From positions 1 through 48,507 of the forward strand of contig NZ_JADUCM010000038.1 in assembly GCF_016009175.1 (NCBI RefSeq): a stretch of DNA of 48,507 nt, read 5' to 3'. The stretch's first letter is position 1, and each line of letters opens with the position of its first letter. Of this stretch, positions 8,535-17,299 are shown piece after piece. A program made the position numbers and the translations under genes. The DNA is from Pseudomonas alkylphenolica. GTDB lineage: Bacteria > Pseudomonadota > Gammaproteobacteria > Pseudomonadales > Pseudomonadaceae. The notes beneath the pieces were generated by a model that made no database searches, was not told the origin of the DNA, and was given only the letters and a program-made list of their open reading frames with translations.

Positions 8535-8848
8535 GAATGAGACTCCAGATACTTCGCAAAGGCGCTCATTCTAACGAGTGCCCGGGAAAACTGCAGTAGG
8601 GAATGCACGCGTTCATCGCCGGCAGCCGCACTGTCTGAATGCAGCCCAAGGCCACAGCACATAACGCATTGCAGAGAATTAGCAGTTAGACGCAAGTCTT
8701 AGTTTGTAAATTTTTCTTAATCAAATCGATCAAAGCGATTTAAGCCATTACCGGTTAATTGCCCAGTTTAATGTTTACTTGACTGGAAGCTCTGACTATT
8801 ATTGCCCCACTGTCTCCCTGTTTCCCCCAAATTCCCAAGGATCACTCA
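8535..8848 (+). promoter_or_regulatory. AT-rich purU-mvaT intergenic region with mvaT promoter
   Basis: The ~315-base gap between divergent purU and mvaT has an AT-rich core (about 8695-8780), unlike the surrounding DNA. A good sigma-70 promoter for mvaT is visible: TTTACT (8774-8779), 17 bases, TATTAT (8797-8802). MvaT-family proteins bind AT-rich DNA, so autoregulation here is a reasonable inference. No extra gene is seen. Confidence 0.65.
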
Positions 8849-9226
8849 ATGTCCCTGATCAACGAATATCGCGCTACCGAAGAAGCCATCAAAGAACTGC
8901 AGGCCCGCCTGGCCAACCTGTCGAACGACGACAAGCTGAAGAAAGAACTGGAATTCGAAGGCAAATTGCGCAACCTGATGGGCGAATATCAGAAGTCGCT
9001 GCGCGATATCATTGCCCTGCTGGATCCGGAATCGAAATCGGGCAAAGCACCTCGCGGCGCCGTTAAAACCACCGGCACCAAGCGCGCACGCAAGGTCAAG
9101 CAATACAAAAACCCGCACAACGGTGAAGTCATCGAAACCAAAGGCGGCAACCACAAAACCCTGAAAGAGTGGAAAGCCAAGTGGGGTGGCGATGTGGTTG
9201 AAGGTTGGGCAACCCTGCTGGGTTAA
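8849..9226 (+). CDS. mvaT: MvaT/TurA-type H-NS family nucleoid protein
   Basis: DNA-binding silencer of AT-rich and foreign genes, 125 residues. The N-terminal ~60 residues form a charged coiled coil for dimerisation and oligomerisation. A linker rich in basic residues (R79, R81) precedes the C-terminal domain with KGGNHKTLKEWKAKWG, whose GNH (100-102) is the minor-groove-inserting loop of the AT-pincer. Sequence and the position beside purU match MvaT of P. aeruginosa and TurA of P. putida. It ends at a strong bidirectional terminator. Confidence 0.97.
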   Translation: MSLINEYRATEEAIKELQARLANLSNDDKLKKELEFEGKLRNLMGEYQKSLRDIIALLDPESKSGKAPRGAVKTTGTKRARKVKQYKNPHNGEVIETKGGNHKTLKEWKAKWGGDVVEGWATLLG

Positions 9227-9260
9227 TCACCCGCCACTGCAACCAAATGTTGCAATGATG

Positions 9261-9286
9261 AAAAACGCCAGCTTGCTGGCGTTTTT
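9261..9286. terminator. Bidirectional terminator between mvaT and sbcB
   Basis: AAAAACGCCAGC at 9261-9272 pairs with GCTGGCGTTTTT; A-tract and T-tract flank the stem, so both convergent genes can use it. Confidence 0.88.
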
Positions 9287-9313
9287 CGTTTTCGCCGATT
9301 GCTTAAATAGCGC

Positions 9314-10744
9314 TTAAAGCCCCATCTGCAACTTCAACGTCTGAGCATGTGCTTGCCACTGCCCGAGTATCTCCCGCTGAGCGGCGCTGGCTTGCGCCCA
9401 GCACCCCTGAAGGGCCTGCTCATAATCCCCTAGGGTGTTGGGCGCGCCCATCTGCGGATCACTCAGGCGCTGCTGGCAAAACAGCTGCCAGCGCTGCAGC
9501 TCTTGCGCGTTCAAGGTTTCAATAAAGTTTCGCGCACGGTAGCGAAAGAGTAATTCAGGTAAACGCTCGTCATCGAACATCCAGTGCCCCTGGCCTAATT
9601 GCTCAGGTTCGACAGTGCGCACTTGCTCGCACAATCGCCGATCACGATCACCGATAAAGCCGTCATACAGCTGCTGCTCGGGATCATCGCAAGGGGCAAA
9701 CTCTTCCTCTGCGTAGAGGCTTTCCAACTTGGGCTGCCAAATTGACTGCTCCTGTATCAGGCGAGATGCCCGCGCTTGATATAAGGATATATCCAGCTCC
9801 AGGCGTTGCTGGTCCTGCGCGCGCACTACATTCAGCGGCGCAACAACCGGGCAACGATTGATGTGCACCAACTTCAACGGCACGGGTAATTGCCCTTCAG
9901 GCATCTCTTCACGTCGCGTGTACAAGCGCTGACGTAATGACTCGCCGTCTTCCTGTAATAAAGGCTCCGGATCCATGCCCAAGTCACAGACAATCAGGGC
10001 GTTACGGTTACGCGGGTGCCAGGCCAGCGGCAGCACCACACCCAGATAATTACGCGCGGCGGAGAAACGCCCGGAAATATGTACCAGTGGTTTTAACAAG
10101 CGGATTTGATCCAGCACTTTCTGTTTGCTGCGTAATTGAAACAACCAGTCATAAAGCTTTGGCTGTTTCTCCCGGATCAATCGCGCCAGGGCGATTGTCG
10201 CCCGCACATCACTCAGCGCCTCATGAGCCTGACCATGGTTGATGCCATTGGCCGCCGTGAGCAACTCCAGGCGCAAGCTGACGCGCCCGTCCTGTTCGGG
10301 CCAGACGATGCCATCCGGGCGCAAGGCATAGGCTGTACGCACAACATCTATCAGGTCCCAGCGGCTATTGCCGCCCTGCCACTCGCGGGCATAGGGGTCG
10401 AAGAAGTTGCGGTACAGGCTGTAGCGCGTGACTTCATCGTCAAACCGCAGGCTGTTGTAGCCGGCGCCGCAGGTGCCCGGGCGAGCCAGTTCGGCGTGCA
10501 CCCGGGTCATGAACTCAGCCTCGCGCAAACCGTCGCGAGCCAGTTGATCCGGGGTGATGCCGGTGACCAGGCACGCGGCAGGGTGCGGCAGGATATCGTC
10601 GCTGGGCTGGCAGTACAGGTTGATCGGCGCCTCGATCTCGTTGAGCTCGAGATCGGTGCGCACACCGGCGACCTGCAAGGGCCGGTCGCTGCGCGGATTG
10701 ATGCCGGTGGTTTCGTAGTCGTGCCAGAAAATGCTGGTGCTCAC
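9314..10744 (-). CDS. sbcB: Exodeoxyribonuclease I
   Basis: 3'-5' single-strand DNA exonuclease used in mismatch repair and recombination. 476 residues from GTG 10744, which has AGGA about 8 bases upstream; this length fits E. coli ExoI (475). The protein begins with STSIFWHDYETTG, holding the first DEDDh Asp and Glu. HEALSDVRAT gives the Hx4D exonuclease motif, and the SH3-like and helical C-terminal parts follow. An upstream in-frame ATG would add an Arg-rich 63-residue extension that is not part of the family. Convergent with mvaT. Confidence 0.93.
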   Translation of the reverse strand: MSTSIFWHDYETTGINPRSDRPLQVAGVRTDLELNEIEAPINLYCQPSDDILPHPAACLVTGITPDQLARDGLREAEFMTRVHAELARPGTCGAGYNSLRFDDEVTRYSLYRNFFDPYAREWQGGNSRWDLIDVVRTAYALRPDGIVWPEQDGRVSLRLELLTAANGINHGQAHEALSDVRATIALARLIREKQPKLYDWLFQLRSKQKVLDQIRLLKPLVHISGRFSAARNYLGVVLPLAWHPRNRNALIVCDLGMDPEPLLQEDGESLRQRLYTRREEMPEGQLPVPLKLVHINRCPVVAPLNVVRAQDQQRLELDISLYQARASRLIQEQSIWQPKLESLYAEEEFAPCDDPEQQLYDGFIGDRDRRLCEQVRTVEPEQLGQGHWMFDDERLPELLFRYRARNFIETLNAQELQRWQLFCQQRLSDPQMGAPNTLGDYEQALQGCWAQASAAQREILGQWQAHAQTLKLQMGL

Positions 10745-10805
10745 GGGGTCGTCCTGAACATAAGATCGACCAGAGTCTAGGGCTACTCGCCTGCCACGGC
10801 CAGCT

Positions 10806-11165
10806 TCACACCGAAGCACCCAGCGGATAGAAGCTGAAATAATTACGCAGGGCCCGGACCAGCTGACTGTATTCGCGTGGTGCCTGCAGCAGCATGAAAC
10901 CGGCGTCGTAGTGACCCGGCGTCGCATCTTCATGGCACCACAGGCAACTGGCGGTCAGGTTGATCAGGAGCACCCCGCCACCACGGCCGATCACTTTCAG
11001 TTGCAACTCGTAATCCGGGCCGACCAGCATGGGCAGCTGGCTGATCAGCATCAGGCCGTCTTCAGAAACGTTACCCAGGTAGCCAATGGGCTGATCGGTA
11101 TAGCGGTTGAAGACTTTGAGGAAATAAGGGAGCTGATGGCGCTCGATGTGACGCTCGTTAAACAT
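10806..11165 (-). CDS. PilZ-domain protein (c-di-GMP receptor)
   Basis: Single-domain PilZ protein of 119 residues. Both halves of the c-di-GMP motif are present: RHIER (RxxxR, residues 5-9) and NVSEDG (NxSxxG, residues 32-37), so binding is expected. No output domain is fused, so it should act through a protein partner. It lies 61 bases upstream of sbcB on the same strand but with no obvious functional tie. Two other c-di-GMP genes (SadC-like cyclase, BifA) occur in this window. Confidence 0.88.
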   Translation of the reverse strand: MFNERHIERHQLPYFLKVFNRYTDQPIGYLGNVSEDGLMLISQLPMLVGPDYELQLKVIGRGGGVLLINLTASCLWCHEDATPGHYDAGFMLLQAPREYSQLVRALRNYFSFYPLGASV

Positions 11166-11290
11166 GATCGGGATCGCTGTCGGAGACCCTTTAGCAGGGC
11201 CGCGCTAGTGCTGCATTGTCGCTTGTGTTACAGCACTAAGATTAGCCCAACCTGACCCGCGCGTCACAATCGCAGGCGAACACTTTAGTA

Positions 11291-11674
11291 TTATCGCCAA
11301 GGCGTGGTGCTGGTCGGGCGGGCCATGGCCGCTTCGCCGCGCAGGTGCCCGAGCTGTTCGAGGGTCTGCAGGCGGGCACGGGCACGATAGGCGTACTCGT
11401 TCTGCGGATACTGCGCGATGAGGTACTGGTAGATCTGCGCCGCATCGACGTAAAGCTTCTGGCGCTCCAGACACTGGCCGCGCAACATGGATACCTCGGG
11501 GTGCACAAACGGCCGCGCACGGCTGGTGCGGTCGACCTGCGACAGCTCGAGCATGACCTTCTCGCAATCGCCGCGATCGTAGGCGCGGTAGGCATTGTTC
11601 AAATGGTGGTCCATCGACCAACGGGTGCAGCCGACGACACTGGTCGCCAGGGCTAGAACGATCAAGGCTCGCAT
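11291..11674 (-). CDS. Small lipoprotein with TPR-like repeats
   Basis: 127 residues. N-terminal signal MRALIVLALATSVVGC gives a lipobox with the lipidated Cys at 16, and Thr-Arg follow. The mature part has helical pairs with TPR character (AYRAYDRGDCEKVMLELSQV; KLYVDAAQIYQYLIAQYPQN with the typical Y-P ending; AYRARARLQTLEQ). It is probably an envelope assembly or scaffolding lipoprotein facing the periplasm. Specific function not recognised. Leftward, as the PilZ gene, 125 bases upstream of it. Confidence 0.75.
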   Translation of the reverse strand: MRALIVLALATSVVGCTRWSMDHHLNNAYRAYDRGDCEKVMLELSQVDRTSRARPFVHPEVSMLRGQCLERQKLYVDAAQIYQYLIAQYPQNEYAYRARARLQTLEQLGHLRGEAAMARPTSTTPWR

Positions 11675-11845
11675 GGGGAATCTCCTGTATTGAGCAGTTT
11701 ATCGGCATTGCCCGGGAAATCTGTAGACAGCACCTCGCCCCGTTCAAACGCCACCCGCCCGACGGGCAAGGTAGTGCAAAGGAACAATGACTACAGCGAA
11801 ATTCCAGAGTAGCCTTTCGCTGCGCTTCACTATAGGAGTCTGTGC

Positions 11846-13297
11846 ATGACCATCCGCCGTACCAAAATCGTCGCCACCCTTGGCCCAGCCAGCAACTCGC
11901 CGGAAGTTATCGAACAACTGATTCTTGCCGGCCTGGATGTCGCTCGCCTGAACTTCTCCCACGGCACGCCCGATGAGCACAAGGCCCGCGCTCGCCTGAT
12001 CCGCGAAATCGCAGCACGCCTGGGTCGCCACGTAGCACTGCTCGGCGACCTGCAAGGCCCGAAGATTCGTATCGCCAAATTCACCAACAAGCGCATCGAA
12101 CTGAAAGTCGGTGATCGCTTCACGTTCTCCACCGCTCACCCGCTGACCGATGGCAACCAGGATATCGTCGGCATCGACTATCCGGACCTGGTCAAGGACT
12201 GCGGCGTCGGTGACGAGCTGCTGCTCGACGACGGCCGTGTGGTCATGCGTGTGGAAACCGCCACCAGCGACGCCCTGCACTGCTCGGTACTGATCGGCGG
12301 CCCGCTGTCCGACCACAAAGGCATCAACCGCAAAGGTGGCGGCCTGACCGCACCGGCCCTGACCGAAAAAGACAAGGCCGACATCAAACTGGCAGCCGAG
12401 ATGGACCTGGACTACCTGGCCGTGTCGTTCCCGCGTGACGCCAGCGACATGGAATACGCCCGTCGCCTGCGCGACGAAGCCGGCGGCAGCGCCTGGCTGG
12501 TCGCCAAGATCGAACGCGCCGAAGCCGTTGCCGACGACGAAACCCTCGATGGCCTGATCGCTGCCAGTGACGCAGTGATGGTTGCCCGTGGTGACCTGGG
12601 CGTGGAAATCGGTGATGCCGAGCTCATCGCGATCCAGAAAAAAATCATCCAGCACGCCCGTCGCAACAACAAGGCCGTGATCGTCGCCACGCAGATGATG
12701 GAGTCGATGATCCAGAATCCGATGCCGACCCGTGCCGAAGTGTCCGACGTGGCCAACGCCGTGCTCGACAACACTGACGCAGTCATGCTGTCGGCCGAGA
12801 GTGCCGCGGGTGCCTACCCGATCGAAGCGGTCCAGGCCATGGCACGTATCTGCCAGGGTGCCGAAAAGCACCCGACCAGCCAGAAGTCCAGCCACCGCCT
12901 GCACACCACGTTCGAGCGCTGCGACGAAAGCATCGCCCTGGCAGCCATGTACACGGCCAACCACTTCCCGGGCGTCAAGGCGATCATCGCCCTCACCGAA
13001 AGTGGCTACACCCCGTTGATCATGTCGCGCCTGCGTTCCTCGGTGCCGATCTTCGCCCTGTCTCCACACCGCGCCACCCAGGCCCGTGCCTCGATGTTCC
13101 GCGGCGTCTACCCGATTGCCTTTGACCCGGCTGCATTGCCGGCGGAAAAAGTCAGCCAGGCGGCGGTCGACGAGCTGCTCAAGCGCGGCCTGGTCGAACC
13201 CGGTGACTGGGTGATCCTGACCAAAGGTGACAGCTACCACAACGTGGGTGGCACCAACGGCATGAAGATCCTGCATGTCGGTGATTCGCTGGTCTGA
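11846..13297 (+). CDS. pykA: Pyruvate kinase
   Basis: Converts phosphoenolpyruvate and ADP to pyruvate and ATP. 483 residues, close to the PykA class of pseudomonads. Starts TIRRTKIVATLGPASNS, with the conserved ARLNFSHG, GDLQGPKIR, the catalytic-loop Lys in LVAKIERAEA, and the signature VARGDLGVEIGDAE. ATQMMESMI, TRAEVSDVANAVLD and SAESAAGAYP follow. Upstream, an imperfect palindrome GCGAAA (11796-11801)/TTTCGC (11815-11820) and a TATAGG -10-like element precede an AGGAG ribosome site. It is a single gene ending at a bidirectional terminator. Confidence 0.96.
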   Translation: MTIRRTKIVATLGPASNSPEVIEQLILAGLDVARLNFSHGTPDEHKARARLIREIAARLGRHVALLGDLQGPKIRIAKFTNKRIELKVGDRFTFSTAHPLTDGNQDIVGIDYPDLVKDCGVGDELLLDDGRVVMRVETATSDALHCSVLIGGPLSDHKGINRKGGGLTAPALTEKDKADIKLAAEMDLDYLAVSFPRDASDMEYARRLRDEAGGSAWLVAKIERAEAVADDETLDGLIAASDAVMVARGDLGVEIGDAELIAIQKKIIQHARRNNKAVIVATQMMESMIQNPMPTRAEVSDVANAVLDNTDAVMLSAESAAGAYPIEAVQAMARICQGAEKHPTSQKSSHRLHTTFERCDESIALAAMYTANHFPGVKAIIALTESGYTPLIMSRLRSSVPIFALSPHRATQARASMFRGVYPIAFDPAALPAEKVSQAAVDELLKRGLVEPGDWVILTKGDSYHNVGGTNGMKILHVGDSLV

Positions 13298-13316
13298 TCA
13301 GACCCCGCAATGAAAA

Positions 13317-13343
13317 AACCGCAGCCTGTGCTGCGGTTTTTTT
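13317..13343. terminator. Bidirectional terminator after pykA
   Basis: CCGCAGC (13319-13325), loop CTGT, GCTGCGG (13330-13336), with a six-A run before and seven T after. It also serves the convergent ferredoxin reductase gene, whose stop codon lies in the T-tract. Confidence 0.88.
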
Positions 13344-14280
13344 ATGCATGGCCGACGAAGGTGTCGGCAAACAGCTGGTTACGCGGTAAACCGGCGAGAA
13401 ACATGCGCCGGGAGAACTGTTCGACGCTGGCCGCAGACCCGCAGGCCAGGGTAATTGTCTGACGGGCCTGCAAGCGCAATGCAGCAAGGCTTTGTGGCAG
13501 TGTCTGTGGCGTCAGCCGCTCAACCTGCAGGTGTGGGTGACGCTCAACCAGCATGGCCAGCGCCTCGGCCAGGTAGTGCTCGCCGTCATCATGGGCCAGG
13601 TGCAACAGGCGAATCGGGCCATGGTGATCCTGGCGCAACGCCTCACGCAAAATGCCCCACAAGGGCGCCAGCCCGGTGCCCGCCGCCAGCAACCACAGCG
13701 GGCGTTCCTGCCAGTCGGCGTCGTAGTGCAGAGCCCCCCCACGCAGCTCGCCCAGACGCAGCGTGTCACCGACCCGCAACTGCCGTGCCGCAGCGCAAAA
13801 AGCCCCCGGTTGACGGCAATCCAGGTGAAACTCCAGAAAGCGATCCTCACCGGGCAGGCTCGCCAGTGAATAAGGCCGGGCTACGCCGCCCTCACTCCAC
13901 AGCACCAGGTGCTGGCCCGCCTGATAACGCAGCAACCGCTCAGGTTCCAGACGCAGGCGCAGCACTGTCTGGCTCAACCAGTCGACGCCGGCCACGCTCG
14001 CCCCGATGCCATCTTGAAGCGGATCGAACAGGGCGACCTGCACGTCGCTTTCGACCCGGCACTGACAGGACAAACGCCCGCCTTGCTGGCGTTTGACGGG
14101 GTCCAGCGCCTCTGGCCGGGCGTCCTGCGGCTGGCCGTCCAGGCATCGGACCATGCAGGCATGGCAACTCCCAGCCCGGCAACTGTAAGGTACGGCCAGG
14201 CCAGCCTCGTTCAAGGCATCCAGCAAATTGCTGCCGGTCGCTACCGACCAGCAGCGTTCGCCCACCCGGATATCAGGCAT
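13342..14280 (-). CDS. Iron-sulfur flavoprotein reductase (2Fe-2S ferredoxin + FNR-like domains)
   Basis: 312 residues from ATG 14280. An N-terminal plant-type 2Fe-2S domain has C34, C39 and C42 in SCRAGSCHACMV and a fourth Cys at 72/74. It is followed by an FAD domain with RPYSLAS (135-141) and an NAD(P)H domain (LLAAGTGLAPLWGI). Such proteins pass electrons from NAD(P)H to an oxygenase or other acceptor; the partner is not visible here. The start overlaps the 3' end of the upstream diguanylate cyclase gene by 8 bases, implying coupled translation. The same pair occurs in P. aeruginosa (PA4331-PA4332, from memory). Confidence 0.85.
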   Translation of the reverse strand: MPDIRVGERCWSVATGSNLLDALNEAGLAVPYSCRAGSCHACMVRCLDGQPQDARPEALDPVKRQQGGRLSCQCRVESDVQVALFDPLQDGIGASVAGVDWLSQTVLRLRLEPERLLRYQAGQHLVLWSEGGVARPYSLASLPGEDRFLEFHLDCRQPGAFCAAARQLRVGDTLRLGELRGGALHYDADWQERPLWLLAAGTGLAPLWGILREALRQDHHGPIRLLHLAHDDGEHYLAEALAMLVERHPHLQVERLTPQTLPQSLAALRLQARQTITLACGSAASVEQFSRRMFLAGLPRNQLFADTFVGHA

Positions 14281-15385
14281 CGACGGCCTCCCACGCGCCC
14301 AGGCAACGGTTGCGACCGCTGCGTTTGGCGCGGTACAGCGCCTGGTCGGCGCGGTGCAAAGCGTCATCCAGGTCATCGTCGGCAGCCAGTACGGTCATGC
14401 CGACCGACAGGCTCAGGGCATCCACACGCAAGCCCACCGATGGCGGCTGGCTCTGGGCAAAGGCATGTCGCACGCGTTCGCAACAGGCGACCAGTTGCGC
14501 CTCAGTGCAATCGGGCATCATCAAGACGAATTCCTCCCCGCCGTAACGCGCCAGTACGTCGGTGTCGCGCAGGCAACTGCTGGCCACACGGGCAAAGGTC
14601 TGCAGCACCTGGTCGCCCGCTGCGTGACCGTAAACATCATTGATGCGCTTGAAATGGTCCAGGTCGATCAGCGCCAGGCCATGGCGGGAGCCGCTATTCA
14701 TCACATCCACTGCCTGCCCCGCCAGGTTGAGGAAATGGCGTCGATTGAACAATCCGGTCAGCTCATCGGTTGCCACCAGTTCTTCCAGTTGGCTCATCAT
14801 CGCCCGCAAGGTGTCCTGGTGAGTCTGCAAGGCATAGCGCTGTTTGCGCATGCGCTGGCGCGAGCCCTGCACGTAGCGGGCGTACAGACACAACCAGCAG
14901 AGCACGACCAGCAAGGTTGTCGCCTGCAGGGCGACCAACGGTCCCTCCAGCCAGTCACCCTTGACCGCCTCCCAGACGCACAGCCCGACAAAACTGGCGA
15001 AGATCAATACTGCACAACGCAGGAACGCTTGCCCGCTGAGGTGAAACAGGCCGAACATCAGGATCAGCGGATACACCACCAGAAAGGTACCCCGGGCCTG
15101 GTCCAGGTGACTGAGCAACCAGGTCTGCCAGGCCAGTGCCAGCAACACCTGGAATTCGCTCAGGCTGGGGTCGGCGAAGCGCAGGTTGCGGCCACTGACA
15201 AATACCCAGCCCAGCAGCAACTGGCACAGCAGCGCCAGGCCGGCGCCACTGAGCAACACGCTGGCCGGCGCCTGGAAGTGCCCGCTGATAAACGCCGCCC
15301 ACCCCAGGCCCAACACCAGTACATAGGTGCCGGCGGCCAGGAGAAAACGCTTGAGGAGTAGCTGCTGCAGCGCTGTTTCGGTCAC
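14273..15385 (-). CDS. sadC: Membrane diguanylate cyclase, SadC-like
   Basis: Makes c-di-GMP from two GTP. About six hydrophobic segments fill the N-terminal ~170 residues, then a short helix and a C-terminal GGDEF domain. The active site is ARYGGEEF, preceded by RDTD five residues upstream (RxxD inhibitory site), so product inhibition is expected. GTG 15385 has GGTGA about 7 bases upstream and gives 370 residues. ATG 15430, 15481 and 15511 are possible but have poor ribosome sites. Position between a ferredoxin reductase and the class I fumarase matches sadC (PA4332), which promotes surface attachment in P. aeruginosa. Orthology is inferred mainly from order and architecture. Confidence 0.82.
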   Translation of the reverse strand: MTETALQQLLLKRFLLAAGTYVLVLGLGWAAFISGHFQAPASVLLSGAGLALLCQLLLGWVFVSGRNLRFADPSLSEFQVLLALAWQTWLLSHLDQARGTFLVVYPLILMFGLFHLSGQAFLRCAVLIFASFVGLCVWEAVKGDWLEGPLVALQATTLLVVLCWLCLYARYVQGSRQRMRKQRYALQTHQDTLRAMMSQLEELVATDELTGLFNRRHFLNLAGQAVDVMNSGSRHGLALIDLDHFKRINDVYGHAAGDQVLQTFARVASSCLRDTDVLARYGGEEFVLMMPDCTEAQLVACCERVRHAFAQSQPPSVGLRVDALSLSVGMTVLAADDDLDDALHRADQALYRAKRSGRNRCLGAWEAVDA

Positions 15386-15702
15386 AGGGGAATCACCGTG
15401 CTGCGGGCCCGTGCAGAGCAGAAAGGGCATGGCAAACCGCCACTTTATGGCGTGTGAAGAATAATTGCCACTTTGCGCCATGCTCCGGCCGCCCTGCCCA
15501 CGCAAAAACAATGCCTGACCAGGGGCAGACCTTCGTCAGACCACTGATACGTGTACCAACGTGCGATGCACGCTATACTGCCGCGCCTTTTTGCGCCGCA
15601 GGCCCAGCCGCCGGTGCGCCGTGAAAGGTCGTTTCGACACCTCGGCCTGTCCGCGTCGGAATACCTTATTGAATGTTCCCGTCTTTAAGAGGAGCGCGCT
15701 GC
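15386..15702. promoter_or_regulatory. Divergent promoter region, sadC-like gene / fumarase
   Basis: Holds a TATACT -10-like element at 15574-15579 for the fumarase gene, an 11-bp palindrome GTGCGATGCAC (15561-15571) just before it, and the alternative starts of the cyclase. The fumarase ribosome site AGAGGAG lies about 8 bases before ATG 15703. No additional gene is seen. Confidence 0.45.
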
Positions 15703-17226
15703 ATGACCGTGATCAAGCAAGACGACCTGATTCAGAGCGTTGCCGACGCCCTGCAGTTCATTTCGTACTACCACCCCGTTGACTTCATCCAGGCCATGCA
15801 TGAGGCCTATCTGCGTGAAGAGTCGCCCGCTGCACGGGACTCCATCGCCCAGATCCTGATCAACTCGCGCATGTGCGCCACCGGCCATCGCCCGATCTGC
15901 CAGGACACCGGTATCGTCACCGTGTTCGTGCGCGTCGGTATGGATGTGCGCTGGGATGGCGCCACCATGAGCCTGGACGACATGATCAACGAAGGCGTGC
16001 GTCGCGCCTACAACCTGCCGGAAAACGTCCTGCGTGCCTCGATCCTGGCCGACCCGGCTGGTGCTCGTAAAAACACCAAGGACAACACCCCGGCGGTCAT
16101 CCACTACTCCATCGTTCCGGGTAACACCGTGGAAGTGGACGTGGCGGCCAAAGGCGGCGGTTCCGAGAACAAGTCGAAAATGGCCATGCTCAACCCGTCC
16201 GACTCGATCGTTGACTGGGTGCTGAAAACCGTTCCGACCATGGGCGCTGGCTGGTGCCCGCCTGGCATGCTCGGCATCGGCATCGGCGGCACCGCTGAAA
16301 AAGCGGCCGTCATGGCCAAAGAAGTGTTGATGGAGTCGATCGACATTCACGAGCTCAAGGCCCGTGGCCCGCAGAATCGTATCGAAGAGATCCGCCTGGA
16401 GCTGTTCGAGAAGGTCAACCAGCTGGGCATCGGTGCCCAGGGCCTGGGCGGCCTGACCACCGTGCTTGACGTCAAGATCATGGATTACCCGACCCACGCC
16501 GCCTCGCTGCCGGTCTGCATGATCCCCAACTGCGCCGCCACCCGCCACGCCCACTTCGTGCTCGACGGTTCCGGCCCTGCCGACCTCGAAGCGCCGTCGC
16601 TGGACGCCTACCCGGAAATCGTCTGGGAAGCCGGCCCATCGGCCCGTCGTGTCGACCTCGACACCCTGACCCCGGAAGACGTGCAGAGCTGGAAGCCGGG
16701 CGAGACCATCCTGCTCAACGGCAAGATGCTCACCGGCCGCGACGCTGCGCACAAGCGCATGGTCGAAATGCTCAACCGTGGCGAAGAGCTGCCGGTAGAC
16801 CTCAAAGGCCGCTTCATCTACTACGTCGGCCCGGTTGATCCGGTGCGCAAAGAAGTGGTTGGCCCGGCAGGCCCGACCACCGCCACGCGGATGGACAAGT
16901 TCACCCGTCAGATCCTTGAACAAACCGGCCTGCTGGGCATGATCGGCAAGTCCGAGCGTGGCCCGACTGCGATCGAAGCGATCAAGGACAACAAGGCCGT
17001 GTACCTGATGGCTGTGGGTGGCGCTGCCTACCTGGTGGCCCAGGCGATCAAGAAGTCCAAGGTGCTGGCCTTTGCCGAACTGGGCATGGAAGCGATCTAC
17101 GAGTTCGAGGTCAAGGACATGCCGGTCACTGTCGCCGTCGACAGCAACGGTGAATCGGTGCACATCACCGGTCCCGCCCTGTGGCAGAGCAAGATCGCTG
17201 AAAGCCTGGCGGTCGAAGTGAAGTAA
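15703..17226 (+). CDS. Fumarate hydratase class I, iron-sulfur
   Basis: Interconverts fumarate and malate in the TCA cycle using an oxygen-labile 4Fe-4S cluster. 507 residues from ATG 15703 (AGAGGAG upstream). It resembles E. coli FumA/FumB: alpha-like part with RPICQDTGIVTVFVRVG, AAKGGGSENKSKMAMLNPSD, GWCPPGMLGIGIGGT and GAQGLGGLTTVLDVKI, and a beta-like C-terminal part with ILLNGKMLTGRDAAHKRM and GPTTATRMDKFT. Candidate cluster cysteines are in CQDTG, WCPPG and PNCAATRHAH. It ends at a very strong hairpin. The DJ-1-like gene faces it. Confidence 0.94.
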   Translation: MTVIKQDDLIQSVADALQFISYYHPVDFIQAMHEAYLREESPAARDSIAQILINSRMCATGHRPICQDTGIVTVFVRVGMDVRWDGATMSLDDMINEGVRRAYNLPENVLRASILADPAGARKNTKDNTPAVIHYSIVPGNTVEVDVAAKGGGSENKSKMAMLNPSDSIVDWVLKTVPTMGAGWCPPGMLGIGIGGTAEKAAVMAKEVLMESIDIHELKARGPQNRIEEIRLELFEKVNQLGIGAQGLGGLTTVLDVKIMDYPTHAASLPVCMIPNCAATRHAHFVLDGSGPADLEAPSLDAYPEIVWEAGPSARRVDLDTLTPEDVQSWKPGETILLNGKMLTGRDAAHKRMVEMLNRGEELPVDLKGRFIYYVGPVDPVRKEVVGPAGPTTATRMDKFTRQILEQTGLLGMIGKSERGPTAIEAIKDNKAVYLMAVGGAAYLVAQAIKKSKVLAFAELGMEAIYEFEVKDMPVTVAVDSNGESVHITGPALWQSKIAESLAVEVK

Positions 17227-17246
17227 ACCTCAGGGTTTACTGATAC

Positions 17247-17286
17247 AAAAAAGCGGCAGGGGGTCATTCCCCTGCCGCTTTTTTTT
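17247..17286. terminator. Bidirectional terminator after fumarase
   Basis: 12-bp perfect stem AAGCGGCAGGGG (17251-17262) / CCCCTGCCGCTT (17269-17280), with A-run before and T-run after. Shared with the convergent DJ-1/PfpI gene. Confidence 0.92.
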
Positions 17287-17299
17287 GCCTGTTCCGGCT

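Noticed and set aside
7518..8540. 340-residue open frame on the plus strand
   Set aside because: Antisense to purU and the 54-residue gene.
10745..10933. N-terminal extension of ExoI
   Set aside because: Arg/Cys-rich, not part of the family; GTG 10744 has a ribosome site and gives the normal length.
11744..13276. 510-residue open frame on the minus strand
   Set aside because: Fully antisense to pyruvate kinase; a product of GC-rich third positions, with no domain and no ribosome site.
15685..17163. 492-residue open frame on the minus strand
   Set aside because: Antisense shadow of class I fumarase.
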